Part shown: positions 9,258 through 18,437 of the stretch, one piece after another
Position numbering within the stretch: position 1 is the first letter of the stretch
Layout of the letters: each line of letters begins with the position of its first letter
DNA from: Chitinophagaceae bacterium
Lineage (GTDB): Bacteria > Bacteroidota > Bacteroidia > Chitinophagales > Chitinophagaceae
Assembly: GCA_019247775.1 (NCBI GenBank)
Contig: JAFBAN010000175.1
Coordinates: 1-35,712 of the forward strand
Length of the DNA stretch: 35,712 nt
Direction: 5' to 3'
Notes under the pieces: generated by a model
What the model saw: the letters and a program-made list of their open reading frames with translations, nothing else
Database searches by the model: none
What the model was told of the DNA's origin: nothing
Program-made: the position numbers and the translations under genes

Positions 9258-10509
9258 AGTGGTGGATATTGTCCATAGTGGTGGGATCATGCTTATACCG
9301 GAACACCAGCGGGAACAGGATACCGAGCGCGAGCGCATAAGCCGCAAAACTGAACCAGATACTCGGCCAGTCCTTCGCATTGGTAGTGGCATCGGTAAAA
9401 TGTTTCACCACCTGGCCGCTCAGGTAATTGCCCAGGAATGCCCCGATGCCATTGGTCATCAGCATGAACAGTCCCTGTGCACTGGCCCTGATCTTTACGT
9501 CGGCCTCCTTTTCAACGAACAGGGAGCCGGAAATATTGAAGAAATCGAATGCCATGCCGTAGATGATCATGGAAAGGATCAGCAGCCAGAGGCCGCTGCC
9601 GGGATTGCCGATACCGAACAGTCCGAAACGGAACACCCAGGCAAAAATGCTCATCAGCATCACGTTCTTGATGCCGAATCTGCGCAGGAAGAATGGAATG
9701 GTCAATATGAACAGTGTTTCAGAGATCTGCGAGATCGATATCAGCAGGTTCGAATGTCTTACACCGAATGAGTCTGCATAGGCGGGATTTCTGCCGAAAT
9801 CATCCAGAAAAGTAGAACCGTAGGTATTCGTGATCTGAAGCGCCGCGCCCAGCAACAGTGCGAACAGGAAAAAGATCATCATTTTCTTACGCTTGAACAG
9901 CGAGAAAGCATCCAGTCCCAGTGAAGATGCGAACGATCTTTTTTCTTTATTGGGAACCGGGGCGCAGGGCGGCATGGTAAACGAATAAATGCCGAGCAGG
10001 ATGCCGGCGCCGGCGCTTACATACAATTGCAGCGGGCTTTTGCCCCAGCCCAGCAGGTCAACCGTCCACATCGCAAAAATAAACCCGATCGTGCCCCATA
10101 CCCGGATGGGAGGAAAGTCCTTCACGATATTGAAGCCTCTTTTTTCGAGAATGATATAGGATACCGTGCTGTTGAGGCCTATGGTAGGCATGAACACAAA
10201 AGAGTTCAGCAGCATGATCAGGTAAAGTGTAGGATAATCCGTGATCCGCGAAGCGATCAGCAGCAGGATGGCCCCGAGGATATGGCAGATCCCGAAAACC
10301 CGTTCCGCATTGATCCAGCGATCGGCCACGATCCCGAACAGTGCCGGGGTAATGATCGCTGCTATGCCCATGGTACCGTAAACGCTGGCCACCTGCGGAC
10401 CGTCGAAATGCAGAACGTTGAACATATACGCGCCCATCGAGATCAACCAGGATCCCCAGACGAAAAACTCCAGAAAATTCATCACCACCAGGCGGTACTT
10501 GATGTTCAT
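9256..10509 (-). CDS. MFS transporter, nucleoside:H+ symporter (NupG)-like
   Basis: MNIKYRLVVMNFLEFFVWGSWLISMGAYMF..., multiple hydrophobic helices; start taken at the MNIK methionine (10509). Confidence 0.78.
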   Translation of the reverse strand: MNIKYRLVVMNFLEFFVWGSWLISMGAYMFNVLHFDGPQVASVYGTMGIAAIITPALFGIVADRWINAERVFGICHILGAILLLIASRITDYPTLYLIMLLNSFVFMPTIGLNSTVSYIILEKRGFNIVKDFPPIRVWGTIGFIFAMWTVDLLGWGKSPLQLYVSAGAGILLGIYSFTMPPCAPVPNKEKRSFASSLGLDAFSLFKRKKMMIFFLFALLLGAALQITNTYGSTFLDDFGRNPAYADSFGVRHSNLLISISQISETLFILTIPFFLRRFGIKNVMLMSIFAWVFRFGLFGIGNPGSGLWLLILSMIIYGMAFDFFNISGSLFVEKEADVKIRASAQGLFMLMTNGIGAFLGNYLSGQVVKHFTDATTNAKDWPSIWFSFAAYALALGILFPLVFRYKHDPTTMDNIHH

Positions 10510-10552
10510 ATGCAATCGTTTTAGCTGGTTGGAAGATAGAGAAATATCGAAT

Positions 10553-10668
10553 AAGGAACAAGAAGGATCGATTTTCGCCCCCAACCCCCTGAAGGGGAAG
10601 TTAGATGTCTATCGCGTGAAGAATTCCTTCAACCGTTCCTTGTTCCATGTTCCTTGTTCCTCTGTTCA
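10553..10668. repeat. third copy of the GAACAAGGAAC family, partial left arm
   Basis: aaggaacaag (10553-10562) and cgttccttgttccatgttccttgttcctctgttca (10634-10668). Confidence 0.8.
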
Positions 10669-10710
10669 AATTAACCCGTTCTAATGTTCATCTCCTTCTC
10701 TGCGCCGGGC

Positions 10711-10741
10711 ACAAAAAAAAAAAGGAGCCTCGCGGCTCCTT
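10711..10741 (-). terminator. rho-independent terminator of trxA
   Basis: On minus strand AAGGAGCC-GCGA-GGCTCCTT followed by a long T tract, 23 nt after the trxA stop. Confidence 0.92.
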
Positions 10742-10763
10742 GTCTTACTATCCCATAAATTTT

Positions 10764-11081
10764 TTAGATATGCGCCTGGATCTTTTTGTCCAGTACCGAT
10801 TTGGGCACGGCGCCGATCTGCCTGTCAACGATCTGACCGCCTTTGATGAAAAGAATGGCAGGAATGGAAGTAATGCCATAATTCACGCTCAGGTTAGGGT
10901 TGTGGTCAACATTCACTTTGCCCACGTTTACCTTACCATCATATTCTTTTGCCAGTTCTTCAATAACGGGACCGATCGCACGGCAGGGACCGCACCATTC
11001 CGCCCAGAAGTCGACCAGGGTCAGTTTATCGCTGTCGAGTACGGTAGACTGGAAATTTGCATCTGTTAATTCTAAAGCCAT
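10764..11081 (-). CDS. trxA: thioredoxin
   Basis: LVDFWAEWCGPCRAIGPVIEELA; 105 aa. Confidence 0.96.
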   Translation of the reverse strand: MALELTDANFQSTVLDSDKLTLVDFWAEWCGPCRAIGPVIEELAKEYDGKVNVGKVNVDHNPNLSVNYGITSIPAILFIKGGQIVDRQIGAVPKSVLDKKIQAHI

Positions 11082-11543
11082 TGTGTGATATTTAAATGTT
11101 TAGTGTTCGATACAGAGGGGAGTGTCAAATATATGTCCAAACACCGATTTGTGCTGATTTGACTTTTCCACCGCTGTGATTTGTGACGTTGCTGCAGAAA
11201 CCTGCCAGCCGGACAGCTATTCTCCTGCAAAAAGCATGCGCCGGGCGTGTTTGGCGTCAACAATCTGTTCGCCCGGCTCCCAGGTTCAGGTTGTCTTCCA
11301 TAAGAGATTGAATATCATGCCTGTCAAGAAGCTATCCCGGGCCGATCGGAGGAGGAGCGAAGGGAAATGGGAAATACTGCTGTTGAGGGGCATTCAGCAT
11401 CCAATAACCGCATCAGCATGCTGCGGCTGCGGATACCGGCCGATCCGGATCATTGAACTGCTGGCATATTTTTTTGATACCTCTCGCAACAGCTTACGCA
11501 AATCGAGTGGCGGCTGTCTTGGGCAGAATGACAATGTGAGCAG

Positions 11544-12023
11544 ATGAAAAAGACAATCGTATACACTATTCCCATCCTTTTTCTTTATTGTTCCTGCAGC
11601 AAACAGGTTGCATCGCCGGCAGCGGGGCAGGCTGAAGTCAAAGCCGTTCAGGACACACGGAGCATGATCAAAGATCTTGACAGTACGGTACTGACACTTA
11701 AACTGGTTCCCCTGGTGCAATGCGCAAGTTATCCCAATGGTGGAGCACTCATTCCATGTAAGATCACCGTGCAGATGATCTGCGAGCTTTCAAAGCCTAT
11801 CGCGGCAACTATTAAAGCTGAGGTACTGAAATCAGACGCAGTAGAACAGCCTGAGTCGGGTCATGCAGGCGGCGCGGAGCCCGATCCGCTGAAAATCGTA
11901 CTGATTCTTGCCCCGAATACCACCCGCGCCAGTTTTGTTACCGATTTTTCAAACCCTGATAATAATACTGTTGCTGACCTGTACCGGCTGGGAGCGGTAA
12001 GTGCCTATAGAAAAGTGGATTGA
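11544..12023 (+). CDS. hypothetical lipoprotein
   Basis: MKKTIVYTIPILFLYCSCSKQ lipoprotein signal; no recognised domain. Confidence 0.6.
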   Translation: MKKTIVYTIPILFLYCSCSKQVASPAAGQAEVKAVQDTRSMIKDLDSTVLTLKLVPLVQCASYPNGGALIPCKITVQMICELSKPIAATIKAEVLKSDAVEQPESGHAGGAEPDPLKIVLILAPNTTRASFVTDFSNPDNNTVADLYRLGAVSAYRKVD

Positions 12024-12041
12024 CGATAGGGGCGCGGTATA

Positions 12042-15000
12042 CTATCCCACCACACTTACCCTTACTTCCACATCCGGGTTCTCCATCAGGAAACTCGCCA
12101 TTTCCTCATTCATCTGGAAACCCCGCTCGAATGTGCTGAGCGTTACTTTCAGGTTATCGCGGGGCTCGATGATATTGAACTTGAGCGAAGCTTTGCCCGG
12201 ATAGCTGCGCACATTGCGGTCCACAAAATTCACGAAATCGGCGGTGAGCGATGCGGGATGCATGTTGATCTCGATACTCCTGGTCAGCGACTGCTTCACG
12301 GTTTCGAGCAGGGACATGCCGCTTACTTTAAAATCAAACTCATTGGGGCGGTTATAGCGCGGTCTGAAATACCCGTTGATCAGTACGTTCTGTCCGCGCT
12401 CGAGGTAATTCTGGAACTTGATATAATCCTCGCTCCATAAAATGAATTCTGTCTTTCCGCTGAAATCCTCAATGGTGAAGGAACCGAAATTCTTTCCTGT
12501 TTTGGTAACCCGGTGCTGCACGTCGATGATCAGTCCGGCCACACGCAGGCTTTTACCAGGATTGGATTGCAGATGAATGGTATCTTTTATTTCATTGAAA
12601 TCATTGACCCTGGTAATGCCGTAATATTTCAGTTCGAATTTGAAATGATCCAGCGGGTGGCCGCTCATGAACATCCCCGTCACTTCTTTTTCATGATCGA
12701 GCAGTTCGGTGAGCGTCCATGGTTCGCAATTCGGGATCTTGGGCGTGGGAACCTGCATGGCGGCCGGAAGATCTCCGAAGAGGGTATTGGTGGTGCCGGC
12801 GCTCAACTGTTGCTGCGCCTGGCCATACCCGATAATGCGTTCCAGTCCTGTGGCCCGTTCACCATCGGGGATATGGAAATACTGGGCGCGATGATAGGTC
12901 GTGAAGCAATCGAAGGCCCCGGAATAGGCCAGGCTTTCCAGGGATTTCTTATTCACGTTCTTCTGCAACACCCGCTTGATAAAATCGAAGATATCGGTAT
13001 AGAGTCCGCCTTTTTCGCGCTCGGAAATGATGTTGTCGACTGCTGCGTCACCGGCGCCTTTCAATCCGCCGAGACCGAAACGGATCTCACCCTTCTGGTT
13101 AACTGCAAAGCCTTTCAGCGATTCGTTGATATCAGGCCCAAGCACTTTTATGCCCATGCGCTTGCACTCTTCCATGAAGAAAGTGATCTTCTCGATGGCG
13201 CCTGCATGATTGAGCACGGCCGACATATATTCGCCGGGATATTGCGCTTTCAGGTAAGCGGTCTGATAGGCCACAAAAGCATAGCAGGTAGAATGCGATT
13301 TGTTGAAAGCATACTGGGCGAAAGCTTCCCAGTCTGTCCAGATCTTTTCGAGCTGTGCGGCAGGGTGTCCTTTTGCCGAAGCGCCGGCAATGAACTGGGC
13401 CTTCATTTTATCGAGTACCGATTTCTGTTTTTTACCCATCGCTTTCCGCAGCACATCCGCATCGCCCTTGGTAAAGCCGGCCAGTTTCTGGCTTAGCAGC
13501 ATCACCTGTTCCTGGTATACCGTAATGCCATAGGTATCCACCAGGTATTCTTCCATATCCGGCAGATCATAACTGATGGCTTCGCGCCCATGTTTGCGGT
13601 CGATGAATTTTGGGATATAGGCGATCGGCCCCGGACGGTACAATGCGTTCATCGCTATCAGGTCGTCGAACTTATCGGGCTTCAGATCACGCAGGTATTT
13701 CTGCATGCCTACACTCTCAAACTGGAATGTGGCATTTGTTTCACCGCGCTGGTAGAGCTGGAAGGTTTTTTCATCGTCAAGCGGTATCGTATCCAGGTCT
13801 ATCTCTTTGCCATGGTTCTGTTTGATCAGTTCCAGCGCTGTTTTCAGGATGGACAGGGTTTTCAATCCAAGGAAGTCCATCTTCAGTACACCCGCATCTT
13901 CGATGACGCTGCCCTCGATCTGTGTAACCCAGAGGTCTGAATCCTTTGCAGTTGCCACGGGAATAAGGTCGGTAAGATCTGTAGGAGCGATGATGATGCC
14001 TGCCGCATGGATGCCGGTGTTGCGTACTGAGCCCTCGAGGCGATCGGCTTCTTTCAGTACCTGCGCCCTGATATCGTTGCCATTGTATATTTCCCGCAGT
14101 TTCTTGATGTTCTCGATGTCTTCCTGCTGGTAAGCTTCTTTTTCCTCCAGCGATTTCTCGCCTTCTTTTGCGGTGATCGGAGCGTGCAGCACCCGGTGCA
14201 GTTCGGTGCCGGGCCGGTCGGGCACCAGCTTGGCGAGCATATTGCTTTCCGCGAGCGGCAGGTCCATCACCCGGGCCACATCCTTGATGCTCATTTTGGC
14301 AGCCATGGTACCATAGGTGATGATCTGCGCCACCTGGTTCTTGCCATATTTTTCGACCACATAATCGATCACGCGCTGACGGCCTTCGTCGTCGAAGTCC
14401 GTATCGATATCGGGCATGCTCTTACGATCGGGGTTGAGGAACCTTTCGAACAGTAAATTGTATTTGATCGGATCGATATTGGTAATGCCGATGCAATAAG
14501 CCACTACGCTTCCCGCAGCGGATCCGCGGCCCGGCCCTACGAATACGCCCATATCACGGCCCGCCTTAATGAAATCGCTTACGATCAGGAAGTAACCTGC
14601 AAACCCCATCGTTTTGATGGTGAACAATTCGAAGTCGATGCGCTCCTGGATCTCCGGCGTCAGGTCGTTGTACCGGATCTTGGCGCCTTCGCGGGTGATA
14701 TGCTGCAGGTATTCCCACTGGTTCAGGTTGGCATCGGCATGGATCTGGAATTCCTTCGGGATAGGGAAGGCGGGTAGCAGGATGTCTTTCTTCAGGTTCA
14801 GGACCTCGATCTTGTCCACGATCGCATTGGTATTGTCGAGCGATTCGGGAATATCGCTGAACAGCTGCGACATTTCCTCCGAGGTCTTGAAATAGAACTG
14901 GTCGTTCGGGAATTTGAAACGACGGTTCTTGATCTGCATATCGTCGTTCACAAAATCGTCGAATCCCGGCGTAGCCTGTTTTTCGCCGGTATTGATGCAG

Positions 15001-15716
15001 AGCAGGATATCGTGCGCATTGAAATCATCGCGGTCGATATAATGGCTGTCGTTGGTGGCGATCACCGGCACCTTATATTTCCTGGCGAATTTCAGCAGGG
15101 TGTTGTTGATCAGTTCCTGCTCCTTGATCTGATGACGCTGCAGTTCGATATAATAATCCTCGCCGAACATATCCAGCCACCATTTGAATTCCTGCTCGGC
15201 TTTTTCTTCGCCGCCGTTCAGGATGGTCTGCGGCACATAGGCGCCGATGCAGCAGGTAGTGGCGATCAGGCCTTCGCGGTATTTTTCGATCAGTTCTTTG
15301 TCGATCCGCGGGTATTTGCTGTACATGCCTTCGATAAAACCCAGTGAAGTAAGCTTTACAAGGTTCTGGTACCCGGTCTTGTTCTTCGCAAGCAGCACCT
15401 GGTGAAAGCGCTCATCCTTCATGTCTTTGGTGAAGGATTTCGCATGCCGGTCGCGCACTACATAGAACTCGCAGCCTACGATCGGTTTCACTATCGGTTC
15501 CAGGATATCCTTGCCATCGGCATCCTTACCCACCACCCTGGTATTTTTCCAGGCCTGGCTCACGAAATCGAATGCCCCGAACATATTGCCATGGTCGGTA
15601 ATCGCCAGCGCCGGCATATTGTCCTTTATGGCTTTCTTGTACAGCCCCGAAATAGCGGCCGCTCCATCGAGCAGGGAATACTGGGTGTGAACATGCAGAT
15701 GCGAAAAACGAGGCAT
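12042..15716 (-). CDS. dnaE: DNA polymerase III subunit alpha
   Basis: 1224 aa; PHP start FSHLHVHTQYSLLDGAA; VGPGRGSAAGSVVAYCIGIT; PDIDTDFDDEGRQ. Confidence 0.98.
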   Translation of the reverse strand: MPRFSHLHVHTQYSLLDGAAAISGLYKKAIKDNMPALAITDHGNMFGAFDFVSQAWKNTRVVGKDADGKDILEPIVKPIVGCEFYVVRDRHAKSFTKDMKDERFHQVLLAKNKTGYQNLVKLTSLGFIEGMYSKYPRIDKELIEKYREGLIATTCCIGAYVPQTILNGGEEKAEQEFKWWLDMFGEDYYIELQRHQIKEQELINNTLLKFARKYKVPVIATNDSHYIDRDDFNAHDILLCINTGEKQATPGFDDFVNDDMQIKNRRFKFPNDQFYFKTSEEMSQLFSDIPESLDNTNAIVDKIEVLNLKKDILLPAFPIPKEFQIHADANLNQWEYLQHITREGAKIRYNDLTPEIQERIDFELFTIKTMGFAGYFLIVSDFIKAGRDMGVFVGPGRGSAAGSVVAYCIGITNIDPIKYNLLFERFLNPDRKSMPDIDTDFDDEGRQRVIDYVVEKYGKNQVAQIITYGTMAAKMSIKDVARVMDLPLAESNMLAKLVPDRPGTELHRVLHAPITAKEGEKSLEEKEAYQQEDIENIKKLREIYNGNDIRAQVLKEADRLEGSVRNTGIHAAGIIIAPTDLTDLIPVATAKDSDLWVTQIEGSVIEDAGVLKMDFLGLKTLSILKTALELIKQNHGKEIDLDTIPLDDEKTFQLYQRGETNATFQFESVGMQKYLRDLKPDKFDDLIAMNALYRPGPIAYIPKFIDRKHGREAISYDLPDMEEYLVDTYGITVYQEQVMLLSQKLAGFTKGDADVLRKAMGKKQKSVLDKMKAQFIAGASAKGHPAAQLEKIWTDWEAFAQYAFNKSHSTCYAFVAYQTAYLKAQYPGEYMSAVLNHAGAIEKITFFMEECKRMGIKVLGPDINESLKGFAVNQKGEIRFGLGGLKGAGDAAVDNIISEREKGGLYTDIFDFIKRVLQKNVNKKSLESLAYSGAFDCFTTYHRAQYFHIPDGERATGLERIIGYGQAQQQLSAGTTNTLFGDLPAAMQVPTPKIPNCEPWTLTELLDHEKEVTGMFMSGHPLDHFKFELKYYGITRVNDFNEIKDTIHLQSNPGKSLRVAGLIIDVQHRVTKTGKNFGSFTIEDFSGKTEFILWSEDYIKFQNYLERGQNVLINGYFRPRYNRPNEFDFKVSGMSLLETVKQSLTRSIEINMHPASLTADFVNFVDRNVRSYPGKASLKFNIIEPRDNLKVTLSTFERGFQMNEEMASFLMENPDVEVRVSVVG

Positions 15717-15721
15717 TAGGT

Positions 15722-15851
15722 AAGTCTGGAGTTAGGTGTCAGGAGTCTGGAGTACGGGAGCAAATATCGTTTTTTGGAGCGGGTGTTCATTCCTTCAATT
15801 TTCCACATTAACATTTCCTACTCCGGACTCCTGACACCTAACTCCAGACTT
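15722..15851. repeat. inverted repeat, 33-bp arms (32/33), immediately upstream of dnaE
   Basis: aagtctggagttaggtgtcaggagtctggagta (15722-15754) / tactccggactcctgacacctaactccagactt (15819-15851). Confidence 0.95.
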
Positions 15852-15959
15852 CCCCCAGTTATCCACATCCTTCAAAAATCCTTTCCGAAATCCTAAAATT
15901 ATTCCACAATTGCCTGTTGCTCCTTCTTCGGCCCCTAACTTGCGAAAGCACCATACCTT

Positions 15960-16703
15960 ATGAAAATAAACAGCCTCTTCGCAGCGCTTGCCTGCGTGCT
16001 GGTCCTGACCAGTTGTTCATCCGTGCGGAAACTATCGGCCCTGGATAGTCCGGTAAAGACTACTATGGTCAAAAAGCCGAAGAATACCCAGCGGGATTTC
16101 CTGGATATGGAAGTGACTCCCGGAGGGATGACCGCCCAATCCAAACCCGATCTCAGCCTTGCAAAGCAGACCCAGACCGCTAAGCCCGCCGGCGTTTCCT
16201 ATGCGTCGATGGATAACCACCAGGCTGCTACGCAGATCGAAACCGCAAATGCCCTGCAGTTGAAATATGCGGTAGTGATGGATGTTACCGTAGAGATGCT
16301 TACGAATATCCCTTTGCTGCAGGCAATAGACCGCTGGTGGGGCACCAAGTACTGCCTGGGCGGTATAACGGACAGTTGCACCGATTGTTCCGGCTTTACC
16401 CAGAATATCATGCGCGATGTATACCATCAGAATCTGCCCAGAACAGCCCAGGAACAATTTAATCTCGCCCAGAAAGTAGAGCTTGAGGACATGAAAGAAG
16501 GCGACCTGGTTTTTTTCAACACAAGCAGCGGGAAAGACATCACGCATGTGGGTCTCTACCTCACCAACAACAAGTTCGTGCACGCTTCTACCAGCGGCGG
16601 CGTCACCATCAGCGACCTGAATGATACCTATTGGCAACCCAAATTCCGCGGAGCGGGAAGGATAGGAGGGCAGGATCTGCTGGGTGGGGTGGTGAGGAAT
16701 TAG
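15960..16703 (+). CDS. NlpC/P60 family peptidase, lipoprotein
   Basis: Lipobox LVLTSCSS; DCSGFTQNIM, DITHVGLYLTNNKFVHAS. Confidence 0.92.
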   Translation: MKINSLFAALACVLVLTSCSSVRKLSALDSPVKTTMVKKPKNTQRDFLDMEVTPGGMTAQSKPDLSLAKQTQTAKPAGVSYASMDNHQAATQIETANALQLKYAVVMDVTVEMLTNIPLLQAIDRWWGTKYCLGGITDSCTDCSGFTQNIMRDVYHQNLPRTAQEQFNLAQKVELEDMKEGDLVFFNTSSGKDITHVGLYLTNNKFVHASTSGGVTISDLNDTYWQPKFRGAGRIGGQDLLGGVVRN

Positions 16704-16840
16704 TAATTAGTAATTAATAATTAGCAATTAATAGCTGGAAGGAGAACCACCGCCGGATTGGTCAATGATCTCAACTGTTAATTGCTAATTGTTCTCCGGC
16801 TCTCAATTATTCATTATCAATTACTAATTATTAATTATTT
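16698..16840. repeat. AT-rich AATTAGTAATTAATAATTAG-family element between convergent NlpC and flippase genes
   Basis: aattagtaattagtaattaataattagcaattaa on the left; ...caattactaattattaattattt on the right; ttagcaattaa/ttaattgctaa exact. Confidence 0.85.
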
Positions 16841-18344
16841 AGCTCCTCCATTTATTTATCCTTCCCATCAGCACCTCATATAACTGTCCCGCATCCGGCG
16901 TTAGCCTGGCCCAGAAGATGCCGGCGATCATGATGCCGGAGAATAATCCGCTTTTCAGGATGATGCCAGGCCAGCCATGGATGTTCCTGAATAAAAAATA
17001 GCTCGCCCCGTAACCACCGGCAGCCAGCAATAAAGAATACAGGGTTTTGAACGTAAATGGCTGCATGCCGAATTTGCGGCGGAGGAATTCGCAGCGGATG
17101 AAATTATAGACGCTGTAGGCAGTGAGTTCTGCAAAAGCCGAACCGATGATCCCATAGTTTTTGATCAGGTAATAAGTGAGTGGCAGCCGGAATGCCAATA
17201 ACGTTACTCCACTGTAAAAATCGAATTTCCAGAAAGTGGAAGTGTTGATCACCATTGCATTCAGACCCGTGCCTGCATCGATGATCCGTACCAGGCCCAG
17301 GATGGATAATACACCCAGCCCGTCCAGATACTCTCCCTGGATGTTCAGAACTTTAATGCCGTCTGCGATTGTGAGCCACAGGTTACCGAAAATGAACAGG
17401 GCCAGTAACAAAAGATTGATGCAGGACCGGTAGTAGATACGGTTGATCTCCTTGTAATCCTTTTCCTTCCAGGCCCGCGAAAGCACGCTGGCCGATATGG
17501 ACTGGATGCTGCGCTGAGGCACCTGTATCAGGTTGGCGGCGTATTGTGCAAACACATAGATACCGGTGGCGGTCAGGCCTTTTATGCTCGCAATGATCAG
17601 GCTGTCGATGGTAGCTGCCACGGCGGCGATCACCGTGCCGCTGAATACCAGCGCCTGCATATTCACCATTTTATGCCAGAACCTGCGCGTAACCCTGCTT
17701 ACTTTAAAGGTCAGATGCAAATGGCCCGAGCGCATAAGATAAACCAGCAGTACTACGAATACCGCCAGGTACTGGAAAGCGAACAGGTAGATGAACTGGT
17801 CAAAAGAAATGATCTCCAGATAGAACAAGGCGATCAGTATGCTGGTGAGGATGCGCAGCCCTGTTTCTTTAAGGAAATTGGAGATCACAGAACGTTGTAC
17901 CGCCCAGCAAAAACTTTCGATCACGGAAAAGAACAACATACCCATGGCAAACGGGAACAACCATGGATAAAAATCAACCACCAGCTGCGAATTCTCGGAG
18001 AATTTGCGCACGAACAGCGGTTGAAAATACCAGCCGCCCAGCAGTATCAGGATGAAGCCGATAAAAGAAAATACCAGGGCCCAGGACAGCAGGTCGATCT
18101 TGTTCTCCTGCAGATTGTCCTTGTAATAAGGGTAAAATTTGTAGATCACCGGTATTACACCCAGCGAACCAAAAGCGAACATGATCTGGGCAAAATCGAA
18201 AAAGATCCGGGTCAGCGCATATTGGTCGGGCGTAAAGGAGCCATGGCCTTTCCGGGTGTAGAAATAATTATTGATAAACCCAACAAAGAACCCCAGGTAG
18301 ACCAGTAAGCTCGAAATGATGGTCTGTTTGCGTAAAGAACCCAT
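16839..18344 (-). CDS. polysaccharide/oligosaccharide flippase (Wzx-like)
   Basis: 501-aa polytopic protein beginning MGSLRKQTIISSLLVYLGFFVGFINNYFYTRKG. Confidence 0.85.
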   Translation of the reverse strand: MGSLRKQTIISSLLVYLGFFVGFINNYFYTRKGHGSFTPDQYALTRIFFDFAQIMFAFGSLGVIPVIYKFYPYYKDNLQENKIDLLSWALVFSFIGFILILLGGWYFQPLFVRKFSENSQLVVDFYPWLFPFAMGMLFFSVIESFCWAVQRSVISNFLKETGLRILTSILIALFYLEIISFDQFIYLFAFQYLAVFVVLLVYLMRSGHLHLTFKVSRVTRRFWHKMVNMQALVFSGTVIAAVAATIDSLIIASIKGLTATGIYVFAQYAANLIQVPQRSIQSISASVLSRAWKEKDYKEINRIYYRSCINLLLLALFIFGNLWLTIADGIKVLNIQGEYLDGLGVLSILGLVRIIDAGTGLNAMVINTSTFWKFDFYSGVTLLAFRLPLTYYLIKNYGIIGSAFAELTAYSVYNFIRCEFLRRKFGMQPFTFKTLYSLLLAAGGYGASYFLFRNIHGWPGIILKSGLFSGIMIAGIFWARLTPDAGQLYEVLMGRINKWRS

Positions 18345-18357
18345 GGGGGGAAATTAG

Positions 18358-18430
18358 TAATTAGTAATTAATAATAAAAAGCCAGGGTTCGTACCGCAAT
18401 GCATGTATTCCAATTATTAATTACTAATTA
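18358..18430. repeat. perfect 18-bp inverted repeat, same AT-rich family
   Basis: taattagtaattaataat (18358-18375) / attattaattactaatta (18413-18430). Confidence 0.92.
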
Positions 18431-18437
18431 TTAATTG

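Noticed and set aside
8025-9278. 417-aa plus-strand ORF opposite mqnE
   Set aside because: Shadow ORF of mqnE; no recognisable domain.
11176-11547. 123-aa ORF upstream of the lipoprotein
   Set aside because: No recognisable domain or signal, arginine/cysteine-rich out-of-frame look; probably non-coding.
12513-13496. 327-aa plus-strand ORF (and several smaller ones) opposite dnaE
   Set aside because: Antisense shadows of dnaE caused by codon usage.
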